Assembly (NCBI RefSeq): GCF_016424485.1
Contig: NZ_JAELUP010000103.1
Span: 310,001 to 374,000, forward strand
DNA: 64,000 nucleotides
Source: Paenibacillus roseus
GTDB lineage: Bacteria > Bacillota > Bacilli > Paenibacillales > Paenibacillaceae
Direction of reading: 5' to 3'
A program made the position numbers and the translations under genes. Below the pieces are notes generated by a model. The model saw only the letters and a list, made by a program, of their open reading frames with translations, had not been told where the DNA came from and ran no database searches. Positions 19,501 to 29,407 of this stretch are shown here, piece after piece. Position 1 is the first letter of the stretch. Each line of letters begins with the position of its first letter.

Positions 19501-19669
19501 GCGGATTGCCCTCACCTTGAAGCTGGATGAAGAATTGCTGGCCGCGGCACAAGCCTTCGAGCATGTGTTGAAAGAAAATGTGCTTGTCAATTCCATTGCT
19601 TATGGCGATGCATCCGATATGGAGCAGGTACAGGCAGGGGATAGAACTATCGGTATCGCGATTGAATAA
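16568..19669 (+). CDS. ileS: Isoleucyl-tRNA synthetase, long (type 2) form
   Basis: IleRS charges tRNA-Ile and edits mischarged valine. The 1033-residue enzyme has the class I signature FYDGPPTANGAPHIGHVLG, the editing domain with AWTTTPWTLPANVALAV, the KMSKS motif as KMSKSKGNVIDP, WFDSGSMPFAQ, and an anticodon-binding C-terminal region. The length and segments such as CWRCKSPLIYYAMESWFI fit the eukaryote-like IleRS2 group rather than the approximately 920-residue IleRS1. GGAG near 16556 sets ATG 16568; an ATG at 16532 lacks a site. It is regulated by the T-box. Confidence 0.95.
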   Translation: MAMNRVDVKEKARSRELKVLVKWKKEDTFRESIANRAGKPNFVFYDGPPTANGAPHIGHVLGRVIKDFIGRYKTMSGYRVVRKAGWDTHGLPVELGVEKQLGISGKQEIEDYGVEEFIKKCKASVFEYEKQWRELTEAIGYWTDMENPYITLNNSYIESIWTILAKLHSQSLLYRGHRVSPYCPDCQTTLSSHEVAQGYEDVKDLSATVKFRLKDRNAAILAWTTTPWTLPANVALAVNPELVYVEVSKNGETYIVAENLVESVMKEDYEITGSVKGSELAGLAYEPPFSYAAVENGHVVIAADFVTDSSGTGIVHIAPAHGDDDYKAARQHKIGMLNVVDNAGKYTDVVTDFAGRFVKDGQLDIDIVKLLSERNLLFSKERYEHSYPFCWRCKSPLIYYAMESWFIETTAVKEQLIANNNSVEWFPGHIKEGRFGKFLEDVVDWNISRNRYWGTPLNVWVCGDCKGEYAPRSVEDMRNRAVGHVAEDIELHKPYVDDVHLKCPHCESGVMTRTSEVIDVWFDSGSMPFAQHHYPFENKETFEEQFPADIICEGIDQTRGWFYSLLAVSTLYTGKAPYKAVISTGHILDENGQKMSKSKGNVIDPWEIINEYGTDAFRWALLADSAPWSSKRFSRGIVGEAKSKVIDTLVNTHAFYVLYATIDQFDAAQHEVKPSANKLDRWILSRLNTLIKQVSKGLDANDFLNPAKAIEVFVDELSNWYIRRSRDRFWGSGLGADKVNAYQTLREVLLTLSGVIAPYAPLIADEIYTNLGGGQSVHLSDYPKADETAIDESLERDMETAKQIVELARNVRNETGVKTRQPLSELIASLDRSFNLAEYEEIIKDEINVKAIIVQNDDNGFVDFVLKLNLKLAGKKYGKQVGPIQGYLKGLGSSETSAIVSKGSFTFTTAEGESLEIGVDELLVEKQAKSGFASASGYLMTVALNTDITPELVQEGWVREIIRAVQDTRKKLDLPIEKRIALTLKLDEELLAAAQAFEHVLKENVLVNSIAYGDASDMEQVQAGDRTIGIAIE

Positions 19670-19686
19670 CTAATTTTTAAAAAAAG

Positions 19687-19734
19687 CAGGCTCCCTCTGG
19701 TTATGCCCTTGAAAAGGGGCCAGAGCGGAGCCTG
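19687..19734. terminator. Convergent terminator between ileS and the yteA-like gene
   Basis: CAGGCTCC-CTCTGG pairs with CCAGAG-C-GGAGCCTG. The T-rich tail is on the minus strand (A run at 19678-19685), so it clearly serves the leftward gene and may also stop ileS transcripts. Confidence 0.75.
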
Positions 19735-19740
19735 TTATGG

Positions 19741-20463
19741 TTATAGATCATCCTCGCCGTATTCGAGCGTCAGATCGCCTTCGCCTGTGTCACAGTAATT
19801 GCGATATTGGCTGTTGCGGTAAAAAGCTTTATGATTGCCGGTAATATCAGTGGCGAGAAAGCTCTCCAATGACTCGACAAAACCGTCATTTTCATCGGCT
19901 TCAATGCGGATATGATTATAATCGTCTCCCGGATGCTCAGCCATTGCCGGGGAATCGGAATTGCCCCACTGTTCAACAATTTGCCAGGCGTCCTCGCCGT
20001 CAAAACCGTTGTAATCCTCACGTTCATCGAGGCTGCTGCGTCCGAACGGCGAAGCCAAATACTGTTCCTCAACTGGACGCGCATCCGATACAAATTGACG
20101 GGGAGCATGTTCAATACAATACAACGTATCTGGCATTGCTTCAAGACGCTCGTAAGGGATCGGATTGCCGCATACCTGGCAGACGCCGTATTCCTCTTTG
20201 TGAATGGCATTCAGTGCGGCTTCAATCCGGGCCAAGTGCAGTTCTTCCTGCTCATGCAAAGCAATATCTTTTTCCCGATCATACAGTTCGGTTGCCAGAT
20301 CTCCCGGGTGGTTATCGATCGGAGTAAGCTCGCCTGTGTTGTCCCTGAGCGAGTCGCCCAGGCCGTAGTGGGTATTGGCAGAAATACGCTGTTCAATGTC
20401 CTGTCTGTCCTCCAGCAGCCGCTTATGAAGTTCCAATAGTTGTTGTTCGGTAATCGTGCGCAT
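19741..20463 (-). CDS. yteA: YteA-family TraR/DksA-type zinc-finger protein
   Basis: The 240-residue protein opens with a helical stretch (MRTITEQQLLELHKRLLEDRQ). It then has the DksA-like region NHPGDLATELYDREKDIAL and a zinc-finger segment CQVCGNPIPYERLEAMPDT followed by YCIEH, that is CxxC...CxxH. An acidic tail follows. The YteA family is a Bacillus sporulation-associated relative of DksA; its function is not established. AAAGGAG upstream favours ATG at 20463 rather than the longer frame to 20610. It faces ileS convergently and lspA divergently. Confidence 0.85.
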   Translation of the reverse strand: MRTITEQQLLELHKRLLEDRQDIEQRISANTHYGLGDSLRDNTGELTPIDNHPGDLATELYDREKDIALHEQEELHLARIEAALNAIHKEEYGVCQVCGNPIPYERLEAMPDTLYCIEHAPRQFVSDARPVEEQYLASPFGRSSLDEREDYNGFDGEDAWQIVEQWGNSDSPAMAEHPGDDYNHIRIEADENDGFVESLESFLATDITGNHKAFYRNSQYRNYCDTGEGDLTLEYGEDDL

Positions 20464-20612
20464 GCGGACACAAACTCCTTTCGAAAATAACTCCAAAGAT
20501 GACGGATATGTGTAGTGTTCACGGAAAACAGTGAATTCATTTATCCAGGGATTTGCTTTTAATTGGACAATTAGATGGGCACGGACCATAGCTGGTGATG
20601 CGGGCTGCAATT

Positions 20613-20622
20613 GTGGTACAAT
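20613..20622 (+). promoter_or_regulatory. Extended -10 promoter of lspA
   Basis: TGGTACAAT contains a TACAAT -10 box with a TG one base upstream of it. No good -35 is visible. It lies 68 bases before the lspA start. Confidence 0.5.
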
Positions 20623-20689
20623 GTTCGCAATGACTAGCGGTCGAAAAGCTAGTAAAATCAGCCAATCGCAAATCGCCGGAGGGGAACGA

Positions 20690-21199
20690 ATGAAAACGTA
20701 TTATTATTACTGGATCGCCTTGCTCGTATTCATTGTTGACTGGATTACGAAAAAGGTCATTGCAACAAATTTGCAAATTGGAGATAAAATCAGCGTTATC
20801 GGTAACTTTTTTGTTATCACTTCCCACCGCAACAAAGGGGCAGCTTTTGGTATTTTAGAGGGTCAGCGGATATTCTTTCTGATCATTACCGTAATCGTTG
20901 TCGCGGGAATTATCTGGTATATTTATGTGAATCGCAAATCAGGCAAGCCGATGCTGCTGTCTGCGTTGGGGTTGGTTTTGGGCGGAGCGGTAGGCAATTT
21001 TCTTGATCGTGCGTTGTACGGGGAAGTGGTGGACTTTTTGCAGTTTACCTTTGGCAGTTATATTTTCCCGATCTTTAATGTTGCGGATTCAGCGATTGTG
21101 TGCGGGGTTGGGCTGATTCTGCTTGATACGATTTTGTCCATGAAAGAAGACAGTAAGAAGGAAAAGGAAGGCAATGATGGCAGTGAACAATCCGTTTAA
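20690..21199 (+). CDS. lspA: Lipoprotein signal peptidase
   Basis: LspA cleaves signal peptides of diacylglyceryl-modified prolipoproteins. The 169-residue protein has four membrane helices and the catalytic aspartates in GNFLDRALYGEVVDF and FPIFNVADSAI. GGAGGGG at 20678-20684 fixes ATG 20690. Several putative substrates lie in this window (lipoproteins at 37.6, 42.5, 44.2 and 58.4 kb). The 3' end overlaps rluD by 26 bases. Confidence 0.95.
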   Translation: MKTYYYYWIALLVFIVDWITKKVIATNLQIGDKISVIGNFFVITSHRNKGAAFGILEGQRIFFLIITVIVVAGIIWYIYVNRKSGKPMLLSALGLVLGGAVGNFLDRALYGEVVDFLQFTFGSYIFPIFNVADSAIVCGVGLILLDTILSMKEDSKKEKEGNDGSEQSV

Positions 21200-22172
21200 T
21201 GAAAAGAATGAAGATTTGGAATTGGAACTGAAAGAGACAGAAGAAGCAGTTGAAACATCCATTCAGACAATTAAATGGAGTGTGGATGATCAAGCGGGTG
21301 AAAGGCTGGACAAGTTTGTTACGGAACGGGCTGGGGCGGACGTGTCCAGAACCCAGGTGCAGGATTGGATCAAGCAAGGCCATGTTCTGGTTAACGGACG
21401 AAATTCCAAGGCCAATGTGAAGCTTGCTGCAGGGGACAAGGTTCTACTGACAATTCCTGAGCCGGAGACCACGGAAATTGTTCCCGAGGACATCCCGCTT
21501 GACGTTGTTTATGAAGACAAAGACGTGATCGTCATTAACAAGCCGCGTGGAATGGTTGTTCACCCGGCCCCTGGACATCCGTCCGGTACCGTCGTGAATG
21601 CCCTCATGCATCATTGCAAAGACCTGTCAGGGATTAACGGACAGCTTCGTCCGGGCATAGTGCATCGGATTGACAAGGATACTTCAGGACTGTTAATGGC
21701 TGCGAAGAACGATGCTGCTCATCATTCGCTTGCCGAACAATTAAAAGCGCATACCGTAACGAGAAGATACCTTGCTCTTGTCCACGGGAATGTGCCGCAT
21801 GATCAGGGGACTGTCGATGCTCCAATTGGGCGTGACCCGCATGACCGCAAGTTGTACATGGTGACGAGTCGCAACAGCAAAGAATCGATAACCCACTTTG
21901 TTGTACTGGAAAGACTGGGCGATTACAGTCTGCTCGAATTGCAGTTGGAGACCGGGCGCACGCATCAGATTCGCGTGCATATGAAATATATCGGGCATCC
22001 GCTCGCGGGAGATCCAGTGTACGGGCGCAGCAAGACAATTGGGCTGAAAGGGCAGGCGCTTCATGCCGCCGTACTTGGATTCAACCATCCGAGTACGGGG
22101 GAATATTTGGAATTCGAGCGCCCGATTCCAGAGGATATGGCATTTGAACTGCAAACCTTACGCACGCAGTAA
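21174..22172 (+). CDS. rluD: Ribosomal large subunit pseudouridine synthase, RluD/YlyB type
   Basis: RluD-type enzymes convert uridines of 23S rRNA to pseudouridine. The 332-residue protein has an S4 RNA-binding domain (GERLDKFVTE, VQDWIKQGHVLVNG) and the RluA-type catalytic domain. Its signature HRIDKDTSGLLMAAK carries the active-site Asp; ETGRTHQIRVHMKYIGHP follows. A polar extension of about 35 residues precedes the S4 domain. The ATG at 21174, or the next at 21177, overlaps lspA, as in the Bacillus lsp-ylyB pair. Confidence 0.93.
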   Translation: MMAVNNPFNEKNEDLELELKETEEAVETSIQTIKWSVDDQAGERLDKFVTERAGADVSRTQVQDWIKQGHVLVNGRNSKANVKLAAGDKVLLTIPEPETTEIVPEDIPLDVVYEDKDVIVINKPRGMVVHPAPGHPSGTVVNALMHHCKDLSGINGQLRPGIVHRIDKDTSGLLMAAKNDAAHHSLAEQLKAHTVTRRYLALVHGNVPHDQGTVDAPIGRDPHDRKLYMVTSRNSKESITHFVVLERLGDYSLLELQLETGRTHQIRVHMKYIGHPLAGDPVYGRSKTIGLKGQALHAAVLGFNHPSTGEYLEFERPIPEDMAFELQTLRTQ

Positions 22173-22287
22173 TATTTGAGCTCATGAACGTCGAATAGTA
22201 CAAATTTTTCGCTAAATCCTTCATTATTTCCATCCTCAAAACAGGATATCCTTAAGTAAGGATGTTTCACTAAGAAGGGTGAGAAAA

Positions 22288-23523
22288 ATGACGAAAATTA
22301 ATCAGAACTATACAGAGCTGCAGGGCAGCTATCTTTTTTCCGAAATCGCCAAACGCAGAACGAAATTCATGCAGGAAAACCCGGATGCGCAAATTATCAG
22401 CCTCGGTATCGGGGATGTCACATTGGGATTGCCTCAGGCTGTCGTAGATGCTATGCACGGTGCAGTGGATGAACTGGCGCAATCTGGTTCTTTCCGCGGC
22501 TATGGGCCGGAGCAGGGCTATGATTTTCTAATCAATGCTATTATTGAAGGCGATTATAAATCCCGCGGTATTGAATTGAACGCCAATGAAGTATTTGTCA
22601 GCGACGGTTCCAAATGCGACGTCGGCAATATTCAGGAGATTTTCAGCCAGGACGCGGTTGTAGCCGTTCAGGACCCTGTATATCCCGTTTATGTGGATAC
22701 GAACGTTATGGCAGGTCGCTCCGGCAAATTTAACAAAGAGACGAACCAGTATGAGAATATTGTCTATTTGCCAAGCAGCGCTGAAAATTTGTTCAAGCCT
22801 AGTCTGCCATCGCGCAGAGCAGATTTGATATACCTGTGCTACCCGAACAATCCGACCGGGATGACATTGACGAAAGAAGAGCTCAAGCATTGGGTAGACT
22901 ATGCAAAGGCGAACAACAGCATTATATTGTACGACTCTGCATATGAAGCATTCATCCGTGAAGATGATGTACCGCACAGCATTTATGAAATTGAAGGCGC
23001 CAAGGAAGTGGCGATTGAATTCCGCAGCTTCTCCAAGACAGCCGGGTTTACCGGCGTACGCTGCGCGTACACCGTTGTTCCGCGCGAGCTTAAGGCTCTC
23101 GATGAGAACGGAAATATTATCATTGTTAATGATCTGTGGAACCGCCGCCACACGACGAAGTTCAACGGCGTGTCCTATGTAACCCAGCGCGGCGCGGCAG
23201 CGATCTATTCCCCGGAAGGAAAAGCGCAAATTGCCGAAATTCTCGATTATTACATGACCAATGCAGCTATCATTCGCGATGGTCTCCAGTCGATTGGTCT
23301 TGAAGTATTTGGAGGTGTCAATGCCCCTTACATCTGGCTGAAAACTCCGCAAGGCCTCGACTCCTGGTCGTTCTTTGACAAGCTTCTATCCGAAGCGCAT
23401 ATTGTCGGGACGCCTGGCGTAGGTTTCGGTCAAAGCGGGCAGGGCTACTTCCGTCTGACAGCTTTCGGAAGCCGCGAGAATACGGAAAAAGCTGTGGAGC
23501 GTATTCGTAAGCTAAGTTTGTGA
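22288..23523 (+). CDS. dapL: LL-diaminopimelate aminotransferase
   Basis: DapL makes LL-diaminopimelate directly from tetrahydrodipicolinate, a short route to lysine and the cell-wall diamino acid. The 411-residue class I aminotransferase shows [37 protein letters not shown] and the PLP lysine in [15 protein letters not shown], all typical of DapL. GAAGGGTGA at 22274-22282 sets ATG 22288. It has its own terminator. In Bacillus the pyr operon starts here instead, so this gene is an insertion in the local order. Confidence 0.92.
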   Translation: MTKINQNYTELQGSYLFSEIAKRRTKFMQENPDAQIISLGIGDVTLGLPQAVVDAMHGAVDELAQSGSFRGYGPEQGYDFLINAIIEGDYKSRGIELNANEVFVSDGSKCDVGNIQEIFSQDAVVAVQDPVYPVYVDTNVMAGRSGKFNKETNQYENIVYLPSSAENLFKPSLPSRRADLIYLCYPNNPTGMTLTKEELKHWVDYAKANNSIILYDSAYEAFIREDDVPHSIYEIEGAKEVAIEFRSFSKTAGFTGVRCAYTVVPRELKALDENGNIIIVNDLWNRRHTTKFNGVSYVTQRGAAAIYSPEGKAQIAEILDYYMTNAAIIRDGLQSIGLEVFGGVNAPYIWLKTPQGLDSWSFFDKLLSEAHIVGTPGVGFGQSGQGYFRLTAFGSRENTEKAVERIRKLSL

Positions 23524-23574
23524 GATGAAGGATTCTTCCTTCTCCGTCCTTTATAAGGGTGAAAATATAAAATT

Positions 23575-23613
23575 AGGCAAAGGGATCTCAATATCTCTTT
23601 GCCTTTTATTTTT
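23575..23613 (+). terminator. Terminator after dapL
   Basis: AGGCAAAGGGAT pairs with ATCTCTTTGCCT (one G-U), followed by TTTATTTTTT. Confidence 0.88.
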
Positions 23614-23827
23614 TGCGAAACGAAGCTTTTGGCCCATCAAATGAGCTCAAGTCGTCTGCGCTTATTTGCTTTGCAATTGGATTGTAAATCAGTAATTATC
23701 AACTTTTCCACCGGATCGAAGCCCCTTTGTCTGCCAAAATGATCCAACAAGCCAATAATACATCATAATATATCGGATTACCCCATTGTTTTCATTGCCA
23801 AAAAAATTATGATTAGGTTGAGCCTAT

Positions 23828-23841
23828 TGAAAGCGATTTCA
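23828..23841 (+). promoter_or_regulatory. cre site (CcpA) upstream of the pectate-lyase-like gene
   Basis: TGAAAGCGATTTCA fits the catabolite-responsive element TGWNANCGNTNWCA at every position. A second partial site with the palindromic core AAGCGCTT lies at 23914-23927. The rest of 23614-23971 holds no gene that I can see. Carbon catabolite control would suit a secreted polysaccharide-acting protein. Confidence 0.6.
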
Positions 23842-23971
23842 TTGCCCTGCATATGGGCAAGGCGGCGGATCACGGGATTAAATTGGAATTGAATGAAGGA
23901 GGCGATTTATTTTTGTAAGCGCTTCATTGAGTGTAGGTTGTTCTTATTTGATAAAAGGAGGTAATTAGACA

Positions 23972-26900
23972 ATGTTACGATTTTACCGGAAGGCTTGGCA
24001 GTACCTCATCATCTTTACACTCTTGTTCACAACCGTAGTTACCGTGGATACCGCGCAAAAGGCTCATGCGGCTGATCCTGCGCCGAACTGGCAATTGATC
24101 GATCCCAAATATCCGACAACCGATACGATTGTGGCTGCCTACAACGTAAAGGATTTCGGAGCGACCGGTGATGGCGTGACCGATGTAACGGCAATATTCC
24201 AAAATCTGCTTGATTCGCTCGACAGACTTGGAGGAGGAACGCTATTCGTTCCTGAAGGCAAGTATGTCATTCGCGGCAATCTGGAAATTCCGAAGGGCAT
24301 TACGATTCGCGGCGAGTGGAACAAGCCTGTGAAGGGCCAGCCGATTCAAGGCACGATTCTAATGGCTTATGCCGGTCGCGGCAACGAGAATGCGACGCCA
24401 TTTATTACGATGGTGACATCGTCGGCTGTAATGGACCTTTCGATCTGGTACCCGGAGCAGCTGCCGAATTCGATTACGGCGTATCCGCCTACAATTCTAA
24501 TTGGAAAACCCAATTATTTCGGCAATGAGTATGCCAATGTCAAGAACGTTACGTTAGTCAATGCCTATTCAGGCATCATCTTCTCTAGACAAAACGGGGG
24601 CGCCGGTCCTGTTATTAACGGGGTCTACGGCACACCGCTGTCCCGCGGCATCGAATTCGACAATATCGTCGATATCGGACGAATTGACTGGGTAGATTTT
24701 GCGCCAGAATATTGGTCCGGCTCAGGTCTGACGAATGCGCCTGCACCAAACGGAGCTTTCAAACAGTGGATTTACAACAACGGAACCGGTATTGTCATGC
24801 GTCGGAACGATTGGTCCTACACGACCAATGTGACGATTGACGGATACAATGTCGGGTATCTCGGGGGCCCGTCCGTTACGACGCCCGGATCGGACCCTAA
24901 TGGGCATCATTATAATTTGAACTTCATTCGCAACAAAACTGCCATAAAATTTGACAGCGTGAACGAAGTCGGCATCATGTTCACCAAAGTCACAATCGAT
25001 CAAAGCGAGTCCGGCATCGTCGTCGGACCGAATACGAAGGGCGTGGTACAGCTTAGTGCATCCAGCATTAACGCTGTGAACGCAATCGCAGTCGATGCAA
25101 CTTCCCGGGTGAGAATTTCGATGCAGCAAGGGACTGTTGCTGCCGGAACGGTGCAAATTAACGGAGGTACGTTCACGGCAAGCAACTCGGACTTCAACAA
25201 CGCAGCACCACAAGTTGTGCTCGGTACAGAGGCTCGCGGCATCCTTGTCGGCAATCGTTTTGCAAATCCTGTCAATATCGCAAACAATTCCCGCTACGCG
25301 ACGCATATTGACCATACGGCGACGACAGTCAAGCCGCTGCCGATACTTCCGGAGATCAAGCCGGAGACGCGTAAACCATCGCGCAAGGCTCTTTACATCG
25401 TGACCAATGCTCCATTCAATGCGGTTGGCAACGGGACTACGGACAACACGGCCGCGATCCAGAATGCGCTGAATCAGGCTGGAACCGACGGCGGCGGCGT
25501 AGTGTTCCTGCCGCCCGGCAAGTACAAGGTGCTCGGCAATTTGACGATTCCTTCCGGTGTTGAGCTGAAGGGCTCGTCCGATGTCAGCACAGTGCCGACA
25601 GGCCAAGGAAGCACGCTGGAAGTATACGCAGGACGCGGCAGTGCCACCGGAACGCCGTTCCTTAGTGTATCGGCGAATAGCGGTGTCAGAGGGCTTACGT
25701 TCAACTACCCGGAGCAGGACGCTTCCGTATCGCTGAATGTCTCCCCTTATCCGTATATGATTCGAGCGACAGGCAGCAATGCCTACATCGTAAATGTCGG
25801 AATGCGCGCCGCTTATAACGGAGTTGATCTGTTCACGAACAGGACGGATAACCACTATGTGGATTCCCTGGCTGGCCATGCCTTCAAAAACGCGATCCGC
25901 ATCGGTGGGGGCGCGGTGAATGGCACTGTGAAAAATCTGCAGTTTAATGTGCTTGCGTTCGCTGTAGGACGCGAATCGAAATTCGGCAGCTGGCCGAACT
26001 CTCCGATTGGCGACAACAGCCCGGTATACGCCTATGCGGCCAACAATCTGGATTTCATGATTCTGGGCGATGTTGTGAACCAAACCTTGTTTAACGATTT
26101 CCATTATGGTTCCGCAAGAGGGCTTGTAACGGTGAATGAGAACGGCAGGGGCCCAACCGGCACAAGTCTCGGACTTGGCATTGACGGGGCAACCAAGGCG
26201 ATTGTGTTCGAATCCATGGGCACGGGCGGGTTTAACTTTATCAACACGCAGATTGTGTCAATCGGAGACAGCGCCACAACCCGCTACCTTGAGACAGGGC
26301 CAAATTTCAGCGGCGAGACGACCTTCTTCAGCGTAGATTTATGGGGTCATCCTAAATACGGGGTTGACATCAATGCCGGTACGATCGCGATTCAACTGGG
26401 CAATTTTGAAAACGCCGGCAGCCAGGGCTTCTCCTTGCTGAACAGCGGTCAATTGAAGCTCGATACGACGGTCGTGGGGAATACACCGGCGTTCGCCAAT
26501 GCCGGCAAGGAAGCACAGCTTTATATTCAGTCTTCGCTACTTAATCCGGCCGGTCTAATTGTTGGCAACACCGCCTTGTGGAAAAACAATCTCACATTGG
26601 AACCGACCGCAACGGCGCCGCTTGTTTCCTACATTTCGCTCAAAGCAGTAGTCAACAATCAGTTCGTCTCGGCAGGCAGCGGGGGAGCAAGTGCCCTTAC
26701 CGCCAACAAATCGACCGTCGGTCTGTCCGAGCAGTTCAAGGTCGTCGATGCCGGCTCCGGCCTGATCGCTCTGCAATCAACAGCGAACAACAAATATGTC
26801 ACGGCAGGCAACGGCGGAGCAAATTCGCTCATCGCCAGCAGCACAAGCATCGGCTCGGAGGAGAGATTCCAGTGGGTGTCCAACTCAGACGGCACAATCT

Positions 26901-27454
26901 CTCTTTTAGCAAGCGTTAATAGCAAGTATGTCGCAGCAGAAAACGGCGGTGCAGCGGCGCTTATCGCCAACCGGACGGCGATTGGTCTGTGGGAGAAATT
27001 CCAAGTCAATTCGATTAGTCTTGTGGACAGCGGTGTCTATCGCATTACAGCGAAGCATAGCGGCAAAGTGATGGATGTGAAAGATCTATCGACAGCCGAT
27101 GGCGCAGCGATTCAACAGTGGAGCTGGGGAAGTTCGAATAACCAGAGATGGAGATTGAACTCGGTCGGCAACGGCTATTATTCGCTAACAGCCGTCAGCA
27201 GCAACAAGGCGCTGGAGGTGAGCGGCGCATCTACATCCTCAGGCGCTGCGCTGCAGCAGCGAACGTACTCCGGGGCTACGAACCAGCAGTGGCTAATTGA
27301 AGACGCCGGCGGCAATTACTTCCGCATTGTTGCCAGACACAGCGGCAAAGTCGTTGATGTGTCGGGCGTGTCTCAGAGCGATGGAGCAATTTTGCACCAA
27401 TGGGATTGGCTAAACGCAGACAATCAGAAGTGGAGCTTCGAGCTTCAGCCGTAA
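23972..27454 (+). CDS. Secreted protein with two pectate-lyase-3 beta-helix domains, fascin-like and ricin-type domains
   Basis: The 1160-residue protein has a signal peptide (residues 1-33, ending AHA). Two right-handed beta-helix units of the Pectate_lyase_3/GH55-like kind follow: VKDFGATGDGVTDVTAIFQ at about 59-78 and PFNAVGNGTTDNTAAIQNAL at about 480-500, each continuing with GGG...FVPEGKY-like repeats. Residues about 885-1010 hold three repeats of the form (V)NNKYVxAGNGGAxxLxA, resembling fascin or actin-crosslinking beta-trefoils. Residues about 1015-1160 form a ricin-type lectin with AxHSGKVMDV, QQW and NQRW/NQKW motifs. The substrate is unknown; a plant or microbial polysaccharide is likely. 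Confidence 0.85.
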   Translation: MLRFYRKAWQYLIIFTLLFTTVVTVDTAQKAHAADPAPNWQLIDPKYPTTDTIVAAYNVKDFGATGDGVTDVTAIFQNLLDSLDRLGGGTLFVPEGKYVIRGNLEIPKGITIRGEWNKPVKGQPIQGTILMAYAGRGNENATPFITMVTSSAVMDLSIWYPEQLPNSITAYPPTILIGKPNYFGNEYANVKNVTLVNAYSGIIFSRQNGGAGPVINGVYGTPLSRGIEFDNIVDIGRIDWVDFAPEYWSGSGLTNAPAPNGAFKQWIYNNGTGIVMRRNDWSYTTNVTIDGYNVGYLGGPSVTTPGSDPNGHHYNLNFIRNKTAIKFDSVNEVGIMFTKVTIDQSESGIVVGPNTKGVVQLSASSINAVNAIAVDATSRVRISMQQGTVAAGTVQINGGTFTASNSDFNNAAPQVVLGTEARGILVGNRFANPVNIANNSRYATHIDHTATTVKPLPILPEIKPETRKPSRKALYIVTNAPFNAVGNGTTDNTAAIQNALNQAGTDGGGVVFLPPGKYKVLGNLTIPSGVELKGSSDVSTVPTGQGSTLEVYAGRGSATGTPFLSVSANSGVRGLTFNYPEQDASVSLNVSPYPYMIRATGSNAYIVNVGMRAAYNGVDLFTNRTDNHYVDSLAGHAFKNAIRIGGGAVNGTVKNLQFNVLAFAVGRESKFGSWPNSPIGDNSPVYAYAANNLDFMILGDVVNQTLFNDFHYGSARGLVTVNENGRGPTGTSLGLGIDGATKAIVFESMGTGGFNFINTQIVSIGDSATTRYLETGPNFSGETTFFSVDLWGHPKYGVDINAGTIAIQLGNFENAGSQGFSLLNSGQLKLDTTVVGNTPAFANAGKEAQLYIQSSLLNPAGLIVGNTALWKNNLTLEPTATAPLVSYISLKAVVNNQFVSAGSGGASALTANKSTVGLSEQFKVVDAGSGLIALQSTANNKYVTAGNGGANSLIASSTSIGSEERFQWVSNSDGTISLLASVNSKYVAAENGGAAALIANRTAIGLWEKFQVNSISLVDSGVYRITAKHSGKVMDVKDLSTADGAAIQQWSWGSSNNQRWRLNSVGNGYYSLTAVSSNKALEVSGASTSSGAALQQRTYSGATNQQWLIEDAGGNYFRIVARHSGKVVDVSGVSQSDGAILHQWDWLNADNQKWSFELQP

Positions 27455-27515
27455 GCTTCATTTCAAAACGGGCGGTATCGCTTAATACCGTGCAGGACAA
27501 GAGCAAGGCAGGAAA

Positions 27516-27576
27516 CAAGAGCGCGAGTCCAAGGGTAAAATCGGAGTGAAGCCGACCTTGGAGCTTGCGCTCTTTG
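27516..27576. repeat. Imperfect inverted repeat after the lyase gene
   Basis: CAAGAGCGCGAGTCCAAGG (27516-27534) faces CCTTGGAGCTTGCGCTC and TTTG (27556-27576). It could fold as a long hairpin and act as the lyase terminator, although only a short T run (CTCTTTG) follows. A smaller hairpin, CGGTAT/ATACCG, lies just before it. Confidence 0.5.
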
Positions 27577-27659
27577 CGTCGTAGGCGACTTTGGTCGCTT
27601 GCTGTAAAAGCACGAACAAGCATTGCGGCGATTCCTGGACTGTTTTCCTCCCCTTACTC

Positions 27660-27688
27660 TTGACATCTTTTGTCGAACGTGGCATAAT
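27660..27688 (+). promoter_or_regulatory. SigA promoter of the pyr operon with embedded 0A box
   Basis: TTGACA (27660-27665), a 17-base spacer and CATAAT (27683-27688). The spacer contains TTTTGTCGAA (27668-27677), a full match to the Spo0A box. Confidence 0.8.
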
Positions 27689-27699
27689 TCTCTTTAATC

Positions 27700-29388
<1,689 letters not shown>

Positions 29389-29407
29389 AGAAAGGGGAAT
29401 GGCGGCA

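Noticed and set aside
24722-26104. Long leftward open frame (460 codons) inside the lyase gene
   Set aside because: It lies antisense to a clear secreted protein with signal peptide and domains; its translation is rich in Arg, Ile and His with no family motif.
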